A stretch of DNA of 64,000 bases from Nakamurella deserti (GTDB lineage: Bacteria; Actinomycetota; Actinomycetes; Mycobacteriales; Nakamurellaceae). Location of the stretch: assembly GCF_003260015.1 (NCBI RefSeq), contig NZ_QCXS01000002.1, positions 2,728,001 to 2,792,000 on the forward strand. The letters run 5' to 3'. The notes beneath the pieces were generated by a model that did not search any database, was not told the origin of the DNA, and saw only the letters and a list, made by a program, of their open reading frames with translations. The translations under genes were made by a program, and so were the position numbers. Positions 1 to 9,286 of this stretch are shown here, in pieces. How positions within the stretch are numbered: the first letter of the stretch is position 1; every line of letters begins with the position of its first letter.

Positions 1-887
1 TCGCCAAGGCCCTCGCCGAGGAGCGCGGCTGGAAGTTCGTTGAGCTGAGCAACGACAACTCCGAGGCGACCGCGACCAAGAACGCGGACCTGTTCATCCA
101 GCAGGGCGTCGATGCGGTGATGATGTTCAACGGTCAGCCGTCTGCGAACCCCGTCATCGCCAAGAAGTATGCCGACGCCGGCATTCCGGTCATGACCTTC
201 GACATCGCCCAGCCCGGCTGGTACTTCGTCGGTGTGGACAACGCCAAGGCCGGCACCGAGGGCGGCACCGCGCTTGCCGAGATGGCCAAGGAGAAATGGG
301 ACTGCCAGGTCGATCTGGTGATGTCCGCGGAGGGCACCGCCGCCGGCCAGATCAACGAGTGGCGCACCGGCAATGCGCGCGATGCCGTCAAGTCGGTGTG
401 CCCGGATATTCCGGCCGACGCCTACGTCTCCTACGAGGCGGACGGCAACCTGACCACCTCGCTGGCCAACGCCCCCGGCGTGCTGGCCGCCCACCCGGAC
501 GCTACCAAGATCCTCGTCGTAGGCCTGAACGATCAGGCGGTTGTCGGAGCCCTCCAGGCTGCCACCCAGCTGGGCCGTGACTCCGACATCATGGGCTGGG
601 GCCAGGACGGCGGCCTCATCACCGGTGACAACGTCGACCCGCATCTGGTCGGGAGTGTCATGTACTTCCTGGAGGGCTACCCGGCGTACGCGTTCGAGAT
701 CGCCGATCAGATCGCCGCCGGCGACGCCCCCGCGGTGAAGGACACCGGTGCCGATGCGGCTGCCAGCGTGCAGCCGTGCCCGGTCACGCAGGAGGACGCC
801 GCGGCGATCCCCTCCATCGCCGATCGTGTCGCCGAGCTCGCCGCCAACCCGGACAAGACGGCGTACGACCTGTTCTGCAAGGCCTGA
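1..887 (+). CDS. Sugar ABC transporter substrate-binding protein (5' end outside window)
   Basis: The reading frame is already open at base 3, so the signal peptide and N-terminal part lie upstream of the window. The visible 294 residues have the look of a periplasmic binding protein of the ribose/galactose type (Peripla_BP_4 fold): alternating beta/alpha segments, the NGQPSANPVIAKKYADAGIP stretch, VGVDNAKAGTEGG, and late GWGQDGG and VGSVMYF segments. It should bind a monosaccharide outside the membrane and hand it to the two permeases that follow at 917 and 1930. It ends 29 nt before the first permease. The partner ATPase is not seen and presumably lies upstream. Family assignment is firm; the sugar is unknown. 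Confidence 0.85.
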   Translation, partial: AKALAEERGWKFVELSNDNSEATATKNADLFIQQGVDAVMMFNGQPSANPVIAKKYADAGIPVMTFDIAQPGWYFVGVDNAKAGTEGGTALAEMAKEKWDCQVDLVMSAEGTAAGQINEWRTGNARDAVKSVCPDIPADAYVSYEADGNLTTSLANAPGVLAAHPDATKILVVGLNDQAVVGALQAATQLGRDSDIMGWGQDGGLITGDNVDPHLVGSVMYFLEGYPAYAFEIADQIAAGDAPAVKDTGADAAASVQPCPVTQEDAAAIPSIADRVAELAANPDKTAYDLFCKA

Positions 888-916
888 GCCACAACGGACG
901 GACGGTTTCGATTTCG

Positions 917-1933
917 ATGAGTACTCTCCACCAGCGCCAGTCGGCGGCGACGGACACCGGGGGCGACAATGCCCCGGTCCGCACCGCCGATCGGCGGACC
1001 GGCGCGGTCCGTCGCGATGCCCTCAGCATCGCCGCTGTCTGGCTCGTGCTGGTGATTGCCACTACGGCGACCCGACCGGACTTCCTGTCGCGACAGTCGT
1101 TGCTGGCGGTCACGTTCGCGATGTCCATCGTCGGGATCCTCGCGGTGGCTCAGAGTCTCGTGGTGATCAGCGGTGCCCTGCTGGACCTGAGCATCCCGGT
1201 CGGCCTTGTCTTCAGTGCCTGGGCGACGGTCACGGCCCTGACGGCAGGGTGGGGCACCGGGGTCGCGGTGCTGCTGGGTATCGGCGCCGGCGGTGTGTGG
1301 GGTCTGCTCAACGGAACCATTGTGACGGTGTTGAAGTTGAATCCGATCATCGTGACGCTGGCGACCGGCTTCGGCGGTCTCGCCCTGATGCTCATCGGTT
1401 TCAAGGCGGCACAGATCCCGTCGAAGTCGGCTCTGCGGAGCTTCGGACTCGGTCGGTTCCTCGGTCTGCCCAACGTGTTCTGGCCGATGGTGCTCATCGT
1501 CGTGGTGGTCGGTCTCGCCGTCGCCTACACCCGTTGGGGCCGGCATCTGGTGGCGGTAGGAGGCAACCCGGCCGCTGCCAAGTCGCGGGGCATCTCGCTG
1601 CGAAGGGTCCGGCTCGGCGTCTTCACCGGCTCCGGGCTCATCGTCGGCGTCGCGGGCGTGCTCTTCTCGACGGTGAACCCGAGTTTCACCCCGGCGGCAG
1701 GTGAGGGCTTCCAGCTCACCGTCATCGCGGCGGTCATCCTGGCCGGCATCAGCCTGTCCGGCGGCAAGGGCAACTTCGTGGTGCTGCTCCTCAGCGTCGG
1801 GTTCCTGTCCACCATCGCGGTGTCCATCGCCTTTTTCGGGTTGCCGCCCGCCTTCACCCTGGTCTTCCAAGGCAGCCTGCTCATCCTCGCCGTCGGCATC
1901 GACGGCTACCGCCAGAAGAGAGGAGCGCGATGA
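917..1933 (+). CDS. Ribose-type sugar ABC transporter permease 1
   Basis: A 338-residue RbsC/BPD_transp_2 family inner-membrane permease with many hydrophobic segments, starting with AVWLVLVIATTATRPDFLS. The family-typical loop around GNPAAAKSRGISLRRVRLGVF and the LAGISLSGGKGN segment are present. I placed the start at ATG 917 (MSTLHQRQ); the frame is open further upstream to 776 but that stretch runs through the end of the binding protein gene and is arginine-rich non-coding-like translation. The upstream SD is poor. Its stop overlaps the next permease start by 4 nt (ATGA, 1930-1933), so the two are probably translated together and form the importer channel. Confidence 0.87.
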   Translation: MSTLHQRQSAATDTGGDNAPVRTADRRTGAVRRDALSIAAVWLVLVIATTATRPDFLSRQSLLAVTFAMSIVGILAVAQSLVVISGALLDLSIPVGLVFSAWATVTALTAGWGTGVAVLLGIGAGGVWGLLNGTIVTVLKLNPIIVTLATGFGGLALMLIGFKAAQIPSKSALRSFGLGRFLGLPNVFWPMVLIVVVVGLAVAYTRWGRHLVAVGGNPAAAKSRGISLRRVRLGVFTGSGLIVGVAGVLFSTVNPSFTPAAGEGFQLTVIAAVILAGISLSGGKGNFVVLLLSVGFLSTIAVSIAFFGLPPAFTLVFQGSLLILAVGIDGYRQKRGAR

Positions 1934-2940
1934 CCACGTCGGCCGCACCCGCCTCGACAATGCTCGACCAGCAGCCGGTCTCGCTCGCACGTCGGGCGGT
2001 GGGGACACTCGCCGGTCCCGTCGGCAGTATCTCCATCGCCCTGGTCGTCACCGTGGTGGTCGCCATGGCCTGGGTCGGACCCGACTTCTTCGCCGAGTCG
2101 AACCTGCGCATCATCGCCACCGACGTGGCTATTCCGCTGTTTGTCGGGGTGCTGGCGTCGTTCGCTCTGCTGGCCGGAGTCGTGGACCTGTCGATCGGGT
2201 CGATGGCGGGTTTCGGTGCCGTCGCCTTCAACCAGCTCGTGGCCGCCGGCACGCCGACGTGGACCGCAGCTGCGGCGACCGTGGGAATCGGTGTGGCCGT
2301 GGGCGCGGTCAACGCCTACTTCATCGTCGGGCTGGGAGCGCAACCGCTCGCGGTCACCCTCGGTATGCTGACCCTGCTGCGAGGGTTGTCCAACGTCGTG
2401 GTGGTCTCGGCACCGCCGTCCACGCTCATCGACTCCCTGTACACCTTCACCCAGGGCAGCGCGACATCGGTACCGACGTTGTTCCTGGTGGCCATCGGCG
2501 TCGCTCTGGTTGCCGCCGGGATCGTGACCAAGACCCGGGTCGGGCGCAAGATCCAGGCGGTCGGCGGTGATGCCGCGGCCGCCGCGCGCGCCGGCATCTC
2601 GGTCACCCGGGTCCGCGTCGGTGCGCTGCTGCTGTCGTCCGTGGGTGCCGCCGTCGGCGGCATCTTCTACGTCGGTCAGCTCGGCTCGGCCTCCAACATT
2701 CTCGGTACCGGCCTGGAGTTCAGCATCTACGCCGCCCTCATGATCGGCGGGTACTCCATCACCCGCGGAGGTGTCGGCAACCCCGTCGGCGCTCTGCTCG
2801 GGCTGATCGTGGTCGCCGCCATCACCAACATCCTCAACGTGCAGTTCATCGACCCCGACTACCTCGACGTCATCGTCGCCCTGGTGCTGCTGACCGCGGT
2901 GCTCGTCGACCGGCTCCGACAGGGCGATGCTTTCGAATGA
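1930..2940 (+). CDS. Ribose-type sugar ABC transporter permease 2
   Basis: A 336-residue second RbsC-like permease, homologous in layout to the preceding one, so the channel is probably a heterodimer. Hydrophobic segments begin at SISIALVVTVVVAMAWVG; the cytoplasmic coupling loop is recognisable at AVGGDAAAAARAGISVTRVR, matching the GNPAAAKSRGIS loop of its partner. It overlaps the upstream gene and the downstream aldo/keto reductase by ATGA in both cases, which supports one transcript covering binding protein, permeases and reductase. Family assignment is firm; the transported sugar cannot be read from sequence. Confidence 0.87.
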   Translation: MTTSAAPASTMLDQQPVSLARRAVGTLAGPVGSISIALVVTVVVAMAWVGPDFFAESNLRIIATDVAIPLFVGVLASFALLAGVVDLSIGSMAGFGAVAFNQLVAAGTPTWTAAAATVGIGVAVGAVNAYFIVGLGAQPLAVTLGMLTLLRGLSNVVVVSAPPSTLIDSLYTFTQGSATSVPTLFLVAIGVALVAAGIVTKTRVGRKIQAVGGDAAAAARAGISVTRVRVGALLLSSVGAAVGGIFYVGQLGSASNILGTGLEFSIYAALMIGGYSITRGGVGNPVGALLGLIVVAAITNILNVQFIDPDYLDVIVALVLLTAVLVDRLRQGDAFE

Positions 2941-3923
2941 CCCACGACGCCACGACTCAGACACATACCGCTGCACACCCGGCCGGGCGCATCGTCCTGG
3001 GCCGCACCGGCCTGGTGGTCTCCCGGATCTGTGTGGGCACCGGGGCGTGGGGTCCGGGTTCGGTGGCCCACGGGCCGGTGGACGCCGACGACACAGCGGC
3101 GACCGCGGCGCTCGTGTTCCGGGGCCCGCTGAACTTCCTCGACACCTCCAACAACTACGGCGACGGCGACAGCGAGCGCCGCCTCGGGGCGGCGATCCGC
3201 CGACACGGCGGGCTGCCGAGCGGGTTCGTCGTGCAGACCAAACTGGACCGGGATCCGCACACCGACTCCTTCGGCGGCGCCCGGATGCGCCGCTCGTTCG
3301 AGGAGAGTCTGCAGCGGCTGGGCCTGGACCGCGTACCGCTGCTCTATCTGCATGATCCCGAGGTGATGGGGTTCGACGGCGCGATGGCGGCCGGCGGTCC
3401 GGTGGACGCACTCGTCGCACTGCGCGACGAAGGGCTCGTGGACCACATCGGCGTGGCCGGTGGACCGGTGCCGATGCTGCGGAGCTTCGTCGCCACCGAC
3501 CTGTTCGACGCGGTGATCACGCACAACCGTTACTCCCTGGTCGACCGGTCCGCCGATGCGCTGCTGACCGAGGCGGCCGAGCGGGGAGTCGGCGTCCTCA
3601 ACGCCGCGGTCTACGGCGGAGGGATACTGTCCCGCTGGCCGCGCGTCACCGACCGATACCACTACCGGCCGGCCCGCCGTGAGCTGCTCGCCGCCGTGGA
3701 CGCGATCGGCGCATTGTGCGACCGCCACGGAATCCCATTGATCGCAGCCGCTCTGCAGTTCTCGATGCGTGACCCGCGGGTACACGCCACGATCTGCGGG
3801 ATGGTCTCACCCGAGCAGTTGACCGAGACGCTGCGGTGGGCGGACCTGCCGATCCCGGCCGAGTTCTGGGTGGAGCTGGAACCGTTGGTCCCGCCGCGGT
3901 CCTCGTGGATCAACGATCAGTGA
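2937..3923 (+). CDS. Aldo/keto reductase (aldose 1-dehydrogenase-like)
   Basis: A 328-residue AKR-superfamily TIM barrel. The catalytic tetrad can be traced: Asp and Tyr in DTSNNYG, Lys in VVQTKLD and His in LLYLHDPE. The early GRTGLVVSRICVGTGAWG and the overall layout resemble the L-fucose / D-threo-aldose 1-dehydrogenase branch. A role as an NAD(P)-dependent sugar dehydrogenase acting on the imported sugar is likely from the ATGA coupling to the permease. Its 3' end overlaps the convergent ThuA-like gene by 14 nt, leaving no room for a separate terminator. Confidence 0.82.
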   Translation: MTHDATTQTHTAAHPAGRIVLGRTGLVVSRICVGTGAWGPGSVAHGPVDADDTAATAALVFRGPLNFLDTSNNYGDGDSERRLGAAIRRHGGLPSGFVVQTKLDRDPHTDSFGGARMRRSFEESLQRLGLDRVPLLYLHDPEVMGFDGAMAAGGPVDALVALRDEGLVDHIGVAGGPVPMLRSFVATDLFDAVITHNRYSLVDRSADALLTEAAERGVGVLNAAVYGGGILSRWPRVTDRYHYRPARRELLAAVDAIGALCDRHGIPLIAAALQFSMRDPRVHATICGMVSPEQLTETLRWADLPIPAEFWVELEPLVPPRSSWINDQ

Positions 3924-4596
3924 CGACCTTCCTGTCGCCGGGCGTGAGCCAGTGCAGACAATTCCCCAGCATCGCGACATGACCGGGTGCGTCGTAGGAC
4001 TCCACCCCATGGCCGAGGGCGCTGTACACGACCCGCCCGTGGGACCCGTCGCCGTCCCGTACCCAGACCAGCGGATGCGGCAGACCGTCCTCCGTGTGCA
4101 GCGCCAGGGGCGTGCTCCCCGGGTTCAGCTCCAGGTCGGTGTAACGCTCGTCGTAGACCACGAAGTTCCCCACCGCCGGGACGTCGGTCTCCGTGGTAGG
4201 GAGCGCCTGCACCACGGCGTGGCCGATCTGCGGGTGTCCGGTCACGCCGGCCACCCACCGACCGCCCAGGAGGCCGGTCCACCGTGGATCGCCGGCGAAG
4301 GCCAAGCTGGCCGTATGAAGGCCCAGCAGCCCCCCGCCACCCGCAGCGTGATCCACCAGTGCATCCACGATGCTGGCGGTGTCCGGTACCGCCCCGCCCG
4401 GGATGCCGGACACGTTGACCACCACCAGGTCGGCCGCGGGAAGCCCCGCCGCGGCGACGTCGTCGGTGGAGACCAGGCGCCAGCGGTACTGCGGCCCGAA
4501 GGTCGCGGCGACGGCGGCGCTCGTCGCCGGCAGATGGTGCCAGCGATCGGTGTGGGCGGACACGCCCGTGAGGATGACGCAGGTCGGAAGGGCCAT
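3910..4596 (-). CDS. ThuA-like trehalose-utilisation domain protein
   Basis: A 228-residue protein starting at ATG 4596 (MALPTCVILTGVSAH). Visible family features are the flavodoxin/GATase-like order VILTG, WRLVSTDD, LVVVNVSGIPGG, GGGLLGLHTASLAF, ERYTDLE and VVYSALGHGVESY. ThuA-like proteins have been linked to disaccharide and 3-keto-sugar metabolism, without a settled enzymatic reaction. The frame is open much further upstream, to 5394, but that part is opposite two better-supported plus-strand genes and reads as composition-driven noise. It is divergent from the unknown gene at 4672 with a 75-nt gap and convergent with the reductase. Confidence 0.8.
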   Translation of the reverse strand: MALPTCVILTGVSAHTDRWHHLPATSAAVAATFGPQYRWRLVSTDDVAAAGLPAADLVVVNVSGIPGGAVPDTASIVDALVDHAAGGGGLLGLHTASLAFAGDPRWTGLLGGRWVAGVTGHPQIGHAVVQALPTTETDVPAVGNFVVYDERYTDLELNPGSTPLALHTEDGLPHPLVWVRDGDGSHGRVVYSALGHGVESYDAPGHVAMLGNCLHWLTPGDRKVVTDR

Positions 4597-4671
4597 CGTG
4601 TGCTCCCGGGAGAGGCGGTGCGTTGGCGCTCGGGCGTTGGGACGGCCCTCAGAACACGGACAGGACACAGC

Positions 4672-5184
4672 ATGTCGGCGTGGCACGGAGGACTGTTCTT
4701 CAATGCCGTCGACTACGAGATCATCAGTGTAGGCAGCGATCGTGCCGCGGTGGGGCCGCAGAATTTCACCGATTTCTGGGTGACCGGCCACCCGCGGTGG
4801 CGGCTGGTCTGCGGGTACCTGGCCGTAGCCGTGGACCTCGACGCGCCGGACCTGATCGTGACCAGTCACGGGTATCCGGCCGCCCGGTTGCGGCTGGGGG
4901 ACGCGGGCCCGGCCGGACTGCGCCGGTTGACCGTCGCCGCCCACGAGGACGCGGAACCGGCGGCGGCCGTGTTGGCCGGCGCTGACGGAAACGTGTGGAG
5001 CGTCGGCGGAGTCGGGTTCCTGGTCGAGGACACCCCAGCCGGCGTGGAGACGGCAGACGGCGTGGAGGTCGGCTGCACACCAGGCTGGCGCCTCACCCTG
5101 GTGCACGGGCCGTCGGCCGCCAAGATCGGGCACCGACTGGCCCTGCTCGAAGCCTTGCGGTCGGTTGGTGGTCGACGTGGCTGA
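4672..5184 (+). CDS. Hypothetical protein in sugar cluster
   Basis: A 170-residue protein I do not recognise. It starts at ATG 4672 (MSAWHGGLFFNAVDYEIISV) after a weak purine-rich stretch. Codon use is strongly GC at third positions, as in its neighbours, and the opposite strand reads as low-quality translation, so this frame is the likely gene. The sequence is rich in short beta-like hydrophobic runs (RLVCGYLAVAVDL, WSVGGVGFLVED), with no signal peptide or membrane segment. It overlaps the LacI gene start by 20 nt. Position between ThuA-like and LacI genes suggests a role in the same sugar pathway. Function unknown. Confidence 0.6.
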   Translation: MSAWHGGLFFNAVDYEIISVGSDRAAVGPQNFTDFWVTGHPRWRLVCGYLAVAVDLDAPDLIVTSHGYPAARLRLGDAGPAGLRRLTVAAHEDAEPAAAVLAGADGNVWSVGGVGFLVEDTPAGVETADGVEVGCTPGWRLTLVHGPSAAKIGHRLALLEALRSVGGRRG

Positions 5185-6292
5185 GATCAGCATCCGGGAG
5201 GTGGCGGCGCACGCAGGGGTGTCGATGAGCACCGTGTCCAACGCACTCAACCGTCCGGAGAGAGTATCCCCACGGTCGGCCGCGCGGGTGGCCACCGCGA
5301 TCGCCGAGCTCGGGTACGTGCCCAACACCGCGGCCCGCCAGCTGCGCGCCGGCCGCAGCCAGGCCATCGGCATGGCCGTCATGAACATCACCAACCCCTT
5401 CTTCGCCGAAGTCGCCTTGGGGGCGGAAGAGACCGCCCACGAGCGGGGTTATGCGGTCATCCTCGGCAACAGCTACGACTCGGTGGAACGCGAGCGCCGC
5501 TACCTCGAGTTGTTCGAGCGGCAGCGGCTGGACGGAGTGTTGATCGCCCCGGTCCGCGGCCACGACGCGATCCGACGCCAGTTCGAGAAGCGGGGCATCC
5601 CCGTCGTGCTCATCGACCGCGCCGACCCGCAGGACCTGTGCAGTTCGGTATCCCTCGACGACGTGTTGGGTGGCCGAATGGCGTGCGAACACCTGGTCGC
5701 GAGTGGCTGTCGCGAGATCGCCTTCCTGGGCGGGCCTTTCGTCGTTCCGCAGATGCGTGACCGGTTGGCGGGCTGTCGGGCGGCGGCCGCGGACGCGGGG
5801 GTCGGTTTCCGGCTCATCGAAACCGACACCCTCAATCCCGGCCTCGGGCGGCATCTCGGCGCGCAGATCGCTGACCTGCCGGTAGCCGACCGGCCAGACG
5901 GCATCTTCGCGGCCAACGACGTCTTGGCCCTCGGCGTGATGCAGAGCCTGATCAGTCACGGCGTTCGGGTACCCGAGGACGTCGGGGTGGTGGGCTACGA
6001 CGACATCGACTTCGCCGCCGCCTCCATCGTTCCGCTGACCTCGGTGCGTCAACCCAGCTACAGCATGGGTGTAGCAGCCGCGACGTTGCTGCTCGACGGC
6101 CTGCAGAACGGCGACAACCACCGGTCCATCCGATTCGATCCGGAGCTGATGGTGCGCCAGTCCACCAAGGCGGTGCCTCCGCCCCCCTCCGTGGTGACCG
6201 GACGTGCCCGCAAGACCATCCGTACCCGCGCGTCGGCCACCACGGCCGCCGGCACACCGACATCGGAGGAAGCACATGCATTACGGCGGTGA
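5165..6292 (+). CDS. LacI-family transcriptional regulator
   Basis: An about 375-residue LacI repressor. The N-terminal helix-turn-helix is unmistakable (ISIREVAAHAGVSMSTVSNA, then the hinge region NTAARQLRAGRSQAIG), followed by a periplasmic-binding-like effector domain (GIPVVLIDRAD, DGIFAANDVLALG, GVVGYDDIDFA). The start is uncertain: TTG 5165, GTG 5168 and GTG 5177 all precede the domain, and 5177 would give the most typical N-terminus. The 3' end overlaps the GH42 gene by 17 nt. It most likely controls this cluster in response to the imported or hydrolysed sugar; no clear LacI operator was found inside the window. Confidence 0.88.
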   Translation: MVVDVAEISIREVAAHAGVSMSTVSNALNRPERVSPRSAARVATAIAELGYVPNTAARQLRAGRSQAIGMAVMNITNPFFAEVALGAEETAHERGYAVILGNSYDSVERERRYLELFERQRLDGVLIAPVRGHDAIRRQFEKRGIPVVLIDRADPQDLCSSVSLDDVLGGRMACEHLVASGCREIAFLGGPFVVPQMRDRLAGCRAAAADAGVGFRLIETDTLNPGLGRHLGAQIADLPVADRPDGIFAANDVLALGVMQSLISHGVRVPEDVGVVGYDDIDFAAASIVPLTSVRQPSYSMGVAAATLLLDGLQNGDNHRSIRFDPELMVRQSTKAVPPPPSVVTGRARKTIRTRASATTAAGTPTSEEAHALRR

Positions 6293-8315
6293 CTACAACC
6301 CGGAGCAGTGGGAGGAAGCAACGTGGCGCGAGGACGTCGCTCTCATGCGCGAGGCCGGCGTGACGATGGTCAGTGTCGGTATCTTCGCCTGGTCCCGCAT
6401 TCAGCCGGCGGAGGGCCGTTTTGATTGGGACTGGCTGGACACCGTGCTGGATCTGCTGCACGAGGGTGGAATCGCCGCCGACCTCGCCACCGCGACGGCG
6501 TCTCCCCCACCGTGGGCGACGGCCGCCTATCCCGGCATGCACGCCCGCGACGCCGACGGTTCGATCTTCTGGCACGGCAGTCGTCAGCACTACGCACCCA
6601 CCTCGCCCGAATATCGGCGCCTGGCCGGAGAGCTCGTCCACGCTCTCGCCCAGCGGTACGCCTCGCACCCGGCGGTGGTGATGTGGCACGTCAACAACGA
6701 GTACGGCTGCCACCTGCACTACGACTACTCCGACCATGCCCGCGACGCATTCCGCGATTGGCTGCGGCAGCGCTACGGATCCATCGAATCGCTGAACCGC
6801 GCGTGGGGCACCGACTTCTGGTCCCAGCGCTACACCGACTTCGACCAGATCGTGCCGCCGCGGAAGGCGCCCTACAGCCACAACCCCAGCGGTCTCGTGG
6901 ACTTCAAACGCTTCACCTCGGACGCTCTGCTGGAATTGTTCACGATGGAGAAACAGATCCTGCGTGAACACGGCGCGACGCAACCGGTGACCACCAACTT
7001 CATGGGCGCCTTCCCGCCCGCGGACTACCGGCGGTGGGCGCGCGAGATCGACGTCATCACCGATGACAACTACGCCGACCCCAACGACCCGGAGTCGTTC
7101 CGCAGCGCCGCATTCAGCCGCGACCTGATGAGATCGCTGAAGCCAGGGGTTCCGTGGATCCTCACCGAGCAAGCCACGAGCGCGGTGAACTGGCGACCCA
7201 GCAACGCCCCGAAAGCACCGGGCCAGATGGCTGCCTTGAGCATGCAGGCGGTGGCCCGCGGAGCCGACGGCATCATGTTCTTCCAGTGGCGCCAGTCCCG
7301 CCGCGGCAGCGAGAAGTTCCACTCCGCGATGCTCCCCCACGCCGGCCGGCAGACCCGCACCTGGCGTGAGGTCACCGAACTCGGCAGTGTCCTGGCCGCG
7401 CTGCCGACGCTGCCGGCCGGGCCGAGCGGCGCCCGGGTCGCGTTGATCTTCGACTGGGAGAACTGGTGGGCCATCGGCAATCCGGACCACCCCGTGCGGT
7501 TGGACTATGCACATCTGGTGCAACGCTGGTACAGCGCTCTGCATCGTCAGCACGTGAGCGTCGACATCCGCGGCCCCGAGGAGGATCTGAGCGGTTACGG
7601 CCTGGTGGTGGTCCCTCAGCTGTACCTGGTCAGTGACGCCGCCGCCGCGAACCTGAACCGCTACGTCGCCGACGGCGGGCATCTGTTCGTGTCGTCGTTC
7701 ACCGATGTGGTGGACTCCGATGACGCCTTCCGTGACGGCGGCTTCACCACCGTGCTGGGACCGATCCTCGGTATGAGGGTGGACGACTTCGGGGCCCTCG
7801 TCGCCCCGGCCGGCCCGGCCGGTGTCGACAGCGCCGGCGGCGCTCTCGACGGGCCGCCTTCGCCGGCGGGGCCGGGACAACGGCACGCCACCGTGAGTAC
7901 GCCTCTCGGGCCCGTCGTCGGGCAGTACTTCGCCGAAGAGCTCAGGGTCCTGGATGCCACCGTCGTCGGCACTTTCACCGATGGACGGTCGGCGCGTTGG
8001 CCCGCGCTGACCACCCGGGTCAGCGGTGCCGGACAGGCCCATTACCTGGCCACCATCCCGGACGATCCCGGGATGACGACCGTTCTGCGCTGGGCGCTCG
8101 ACCGGGCCGTTATCGCTCCCGAGCTGCCGGGGCTGCCGGAATGCGTGGAGGTGGCGCGCCGGGGCAGTGTCCTCACGGTCATCAACCACGGGGCGTACCC
8201 GGTGTCGCTGTCACTACCAGGATCCAATCTGCTCACCGGCGACCCACTCGACGATGTGACCCTCGCCCCGTTCGCCTGGGTGATGACCGACCAGCCGACA
8301 CTCGAGGAGAAGTGA
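6276..8315 (+). CDS. GH42 family beta-galactosidase
   Basis: A 679-residue glycoside hydrolase of family 42. It opens with the family hallmark HYGGDYNPEQWEE, has the acid/base Glu142 in WHVNNEYGC and the probable nucleophile Glu298 in WILTEQATS. A trimerisation-like domain (VALIFDWENWWAI, LVVVPQLYLVSD) and a C-terminal beta domain follow, with length normal for GH42. No signal peptide is seen, so it should act in the cytosol on imported galactosides, or arabinosides in some members. Start at ATG 6276 is fixed by GGAGGA at 6265-6270. It is coupled to the next reductase through a TGATG junction at 8313-8317. Confidence 0.93.
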   Translation: MHYGGDYNPEQWEEATWREDVALMREAGVTMVSVGIFAWSRIQPAEGRFDWDWLDTVLDLLHEGGIAADLATATASPPPWATAAYPGMHARDADGSIFWHGSRQHYAPTSPEYRRLAGELVHALAQRYASHPAVVMWHVNNEYGCHLHYDYSDHARDAFRDWLRQRYGSIESLNRAWGTDFWSQRYTDFDQIVPPRKAPYSHNPSGLVDFKRFTSDALLELFTMEKQILREHGATQPVTTNFMGAFPPADYRRWAREIDVITDDNYADPNDPESFRSAAFSRDLMRSLKPGVPWILTEQATSAVNWRPSNAPKAPGQMAALSMQAVARGADGIMFFQWRQSRRGSEKFHSAMLPHAGRQTRTWREVTELGSVLAALPTLPAGPSGARVALIFDWENWWAIGNPDHPVRLDYAHLVQRWYSALHRQHVSVDIRGPEEDLSGYGLVVVPQLYLVSDAAAANLNRYVADGGHLFVSSFTDVVDSDDAFRDGGFTTVLGPILGMRVDDFGALVAPAGPAGVDSAGGALDGPPSPAGPGQRHATVSTPLGPVVGQYFAEELRVLDATVVGTFTDGRSARWPALTTRVSGAGQAHYLATIPDDPGMTTVLRWALDRAVIAPELPGLPECVEVARRGSVLTVINHGAYPVSLSLPGSNLLTGDPLDDVTLAPFAWVMTDQPTLEEK

Positions 8316-9286
8316 TGCACTACACCGCGTTGGGACGCTCGGGCGCCGTCGTGAGCCGGATCGCCCTGGGGACGATGAACATGGGACCCATCGTTGATCA
8401 GGAGGAATCCTTCCGGCTCCTCGACCACGCAAGGGATCAGGGCATCACCTTCTTCGACACCGCCGACGTCTACGGCGGCGCGCCGTGGGGCGACCACCCG
8501 GGGCAGACGGAAAACATCGTCGGGCAGTGGCTGCACAGCCGGGGATGCCGTGACGATGTGGTGCTGGCCACCAAAGTGCACGGCCCCATGGGCCCGGGCG
8601 GGAACGAGTCCGGGTTGTCGGCCCTCTACATCCGGCGCGCCGTCGACGCCTCACTCCGGCGGCTGAAGACCGACCACATCGACCTGTACCAGATGCACCA
8701 CATCGACCGGACGGTCCCGGCGGACGAGGTACTCGCGGCGTTCTCGTTGCTCCACGCCCAAGGCAAGATCACCTACCTGGGGTCGTCGAACTTCGCCGGC
8801 TGGAACATCGCCCAGTACCGCGAATTGGCCGCCGCCACCGGGGGCCTCCCGCTGGTCACCGAGCAGTCCGTGTACAGCCTCCTCAAGCGCGACATCGAAC
8901 TCGAAGTCGTCCCGGCGACACGGCACTACGCCATGGGACTGCTGCCCTGGTCGCCGTTGGCCAGTGGACTGCTCGGAGGTGTGCTGGCCAAGAGCACCGC
9001 TGGGCCGCGTAGCAGCCGCGCCCCCATCGACGGTCTCCTGCGCTCTCAGCTGGAGGAGTTCGAGACATTCGCGCGTCAGCGAAATCTCGCGCCGGCCATC
9101 CTCGGGTTGGCGTGGCTCCTCGCCCAACCGGTGGTCACCGCCCCGGTCGTCGGACCTCGAACCACAGCCCACATCGACGACGCCGTCGCAGCGCTGGACG
9201 TCGAGCTGACTCCGGACGACCTCGCGCGGCTCGACGCGATCTTTCCCGGCCCAGGCGGGCAGGCGCCCGAAGCGTATGCATGGTGA
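8315..9286 (+). CDS. Aldo/keto reductase
   Basis: A 323-residue AKR-superfamily oxidoreductase. The tetrad is visible: Asp/Tyr in FFDTADVYGG, Lys in VVLATKVHG and His in LYQMHHID. The cofactor segment is seen in VVTAPVVGPRTTAHIDD. The closest general type is the AKR11/YajO-like group reducing or oxidising sugars and aldehydes with NADP(H). ATG 8315 overlaps the GH42 stop by a single base, so expression is tied to the galactosidase, and its 3' end overlaps the MFS gene by 11 nt. A function in processing the released sugar is inferred. Confidence 0.85.
   Translation: MHYTALGRSGAVVSRIALGTMNMGPIVDQEESFRLLDHARDQGITFFDTADVYGGAPWGDHPGQTENIVGQWLHSRGCRDDVVLATKVHGPMGPGGNESGLSALYIRRAVDASLRRLKTDHIDLYQMHHIDRTVPADEVLAAFSLLHAQGKITYLGSSNFAGWNIAQYRELAAATGGLPLVTEQSVYSLLKRDIELEVVPATRHYAMGLLPWSPLASGLLGGVLAKSTAGPRSSRAPIDGLLRSQLEEFETFARQRNLAPAILGLAWLLAQPVVTAPVVGPRTTAHIDDAVAALDVELTPDDLARLDAIFPGPGGQAPEAYAW

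Noticed and set aside
4597-5394. Upstream extension of the ThuA-like frame
   Set aside because: No domain features; overlaps two plus-strand genes that have normal composition, one of them the LacI helix-turn-helix.
5952-8189. 745-codon minus-strand frame opposite the GH42 gene
   Set aside because: Low-complexity antisense translation; the plus strand has intact GH42 catalytic motifs.
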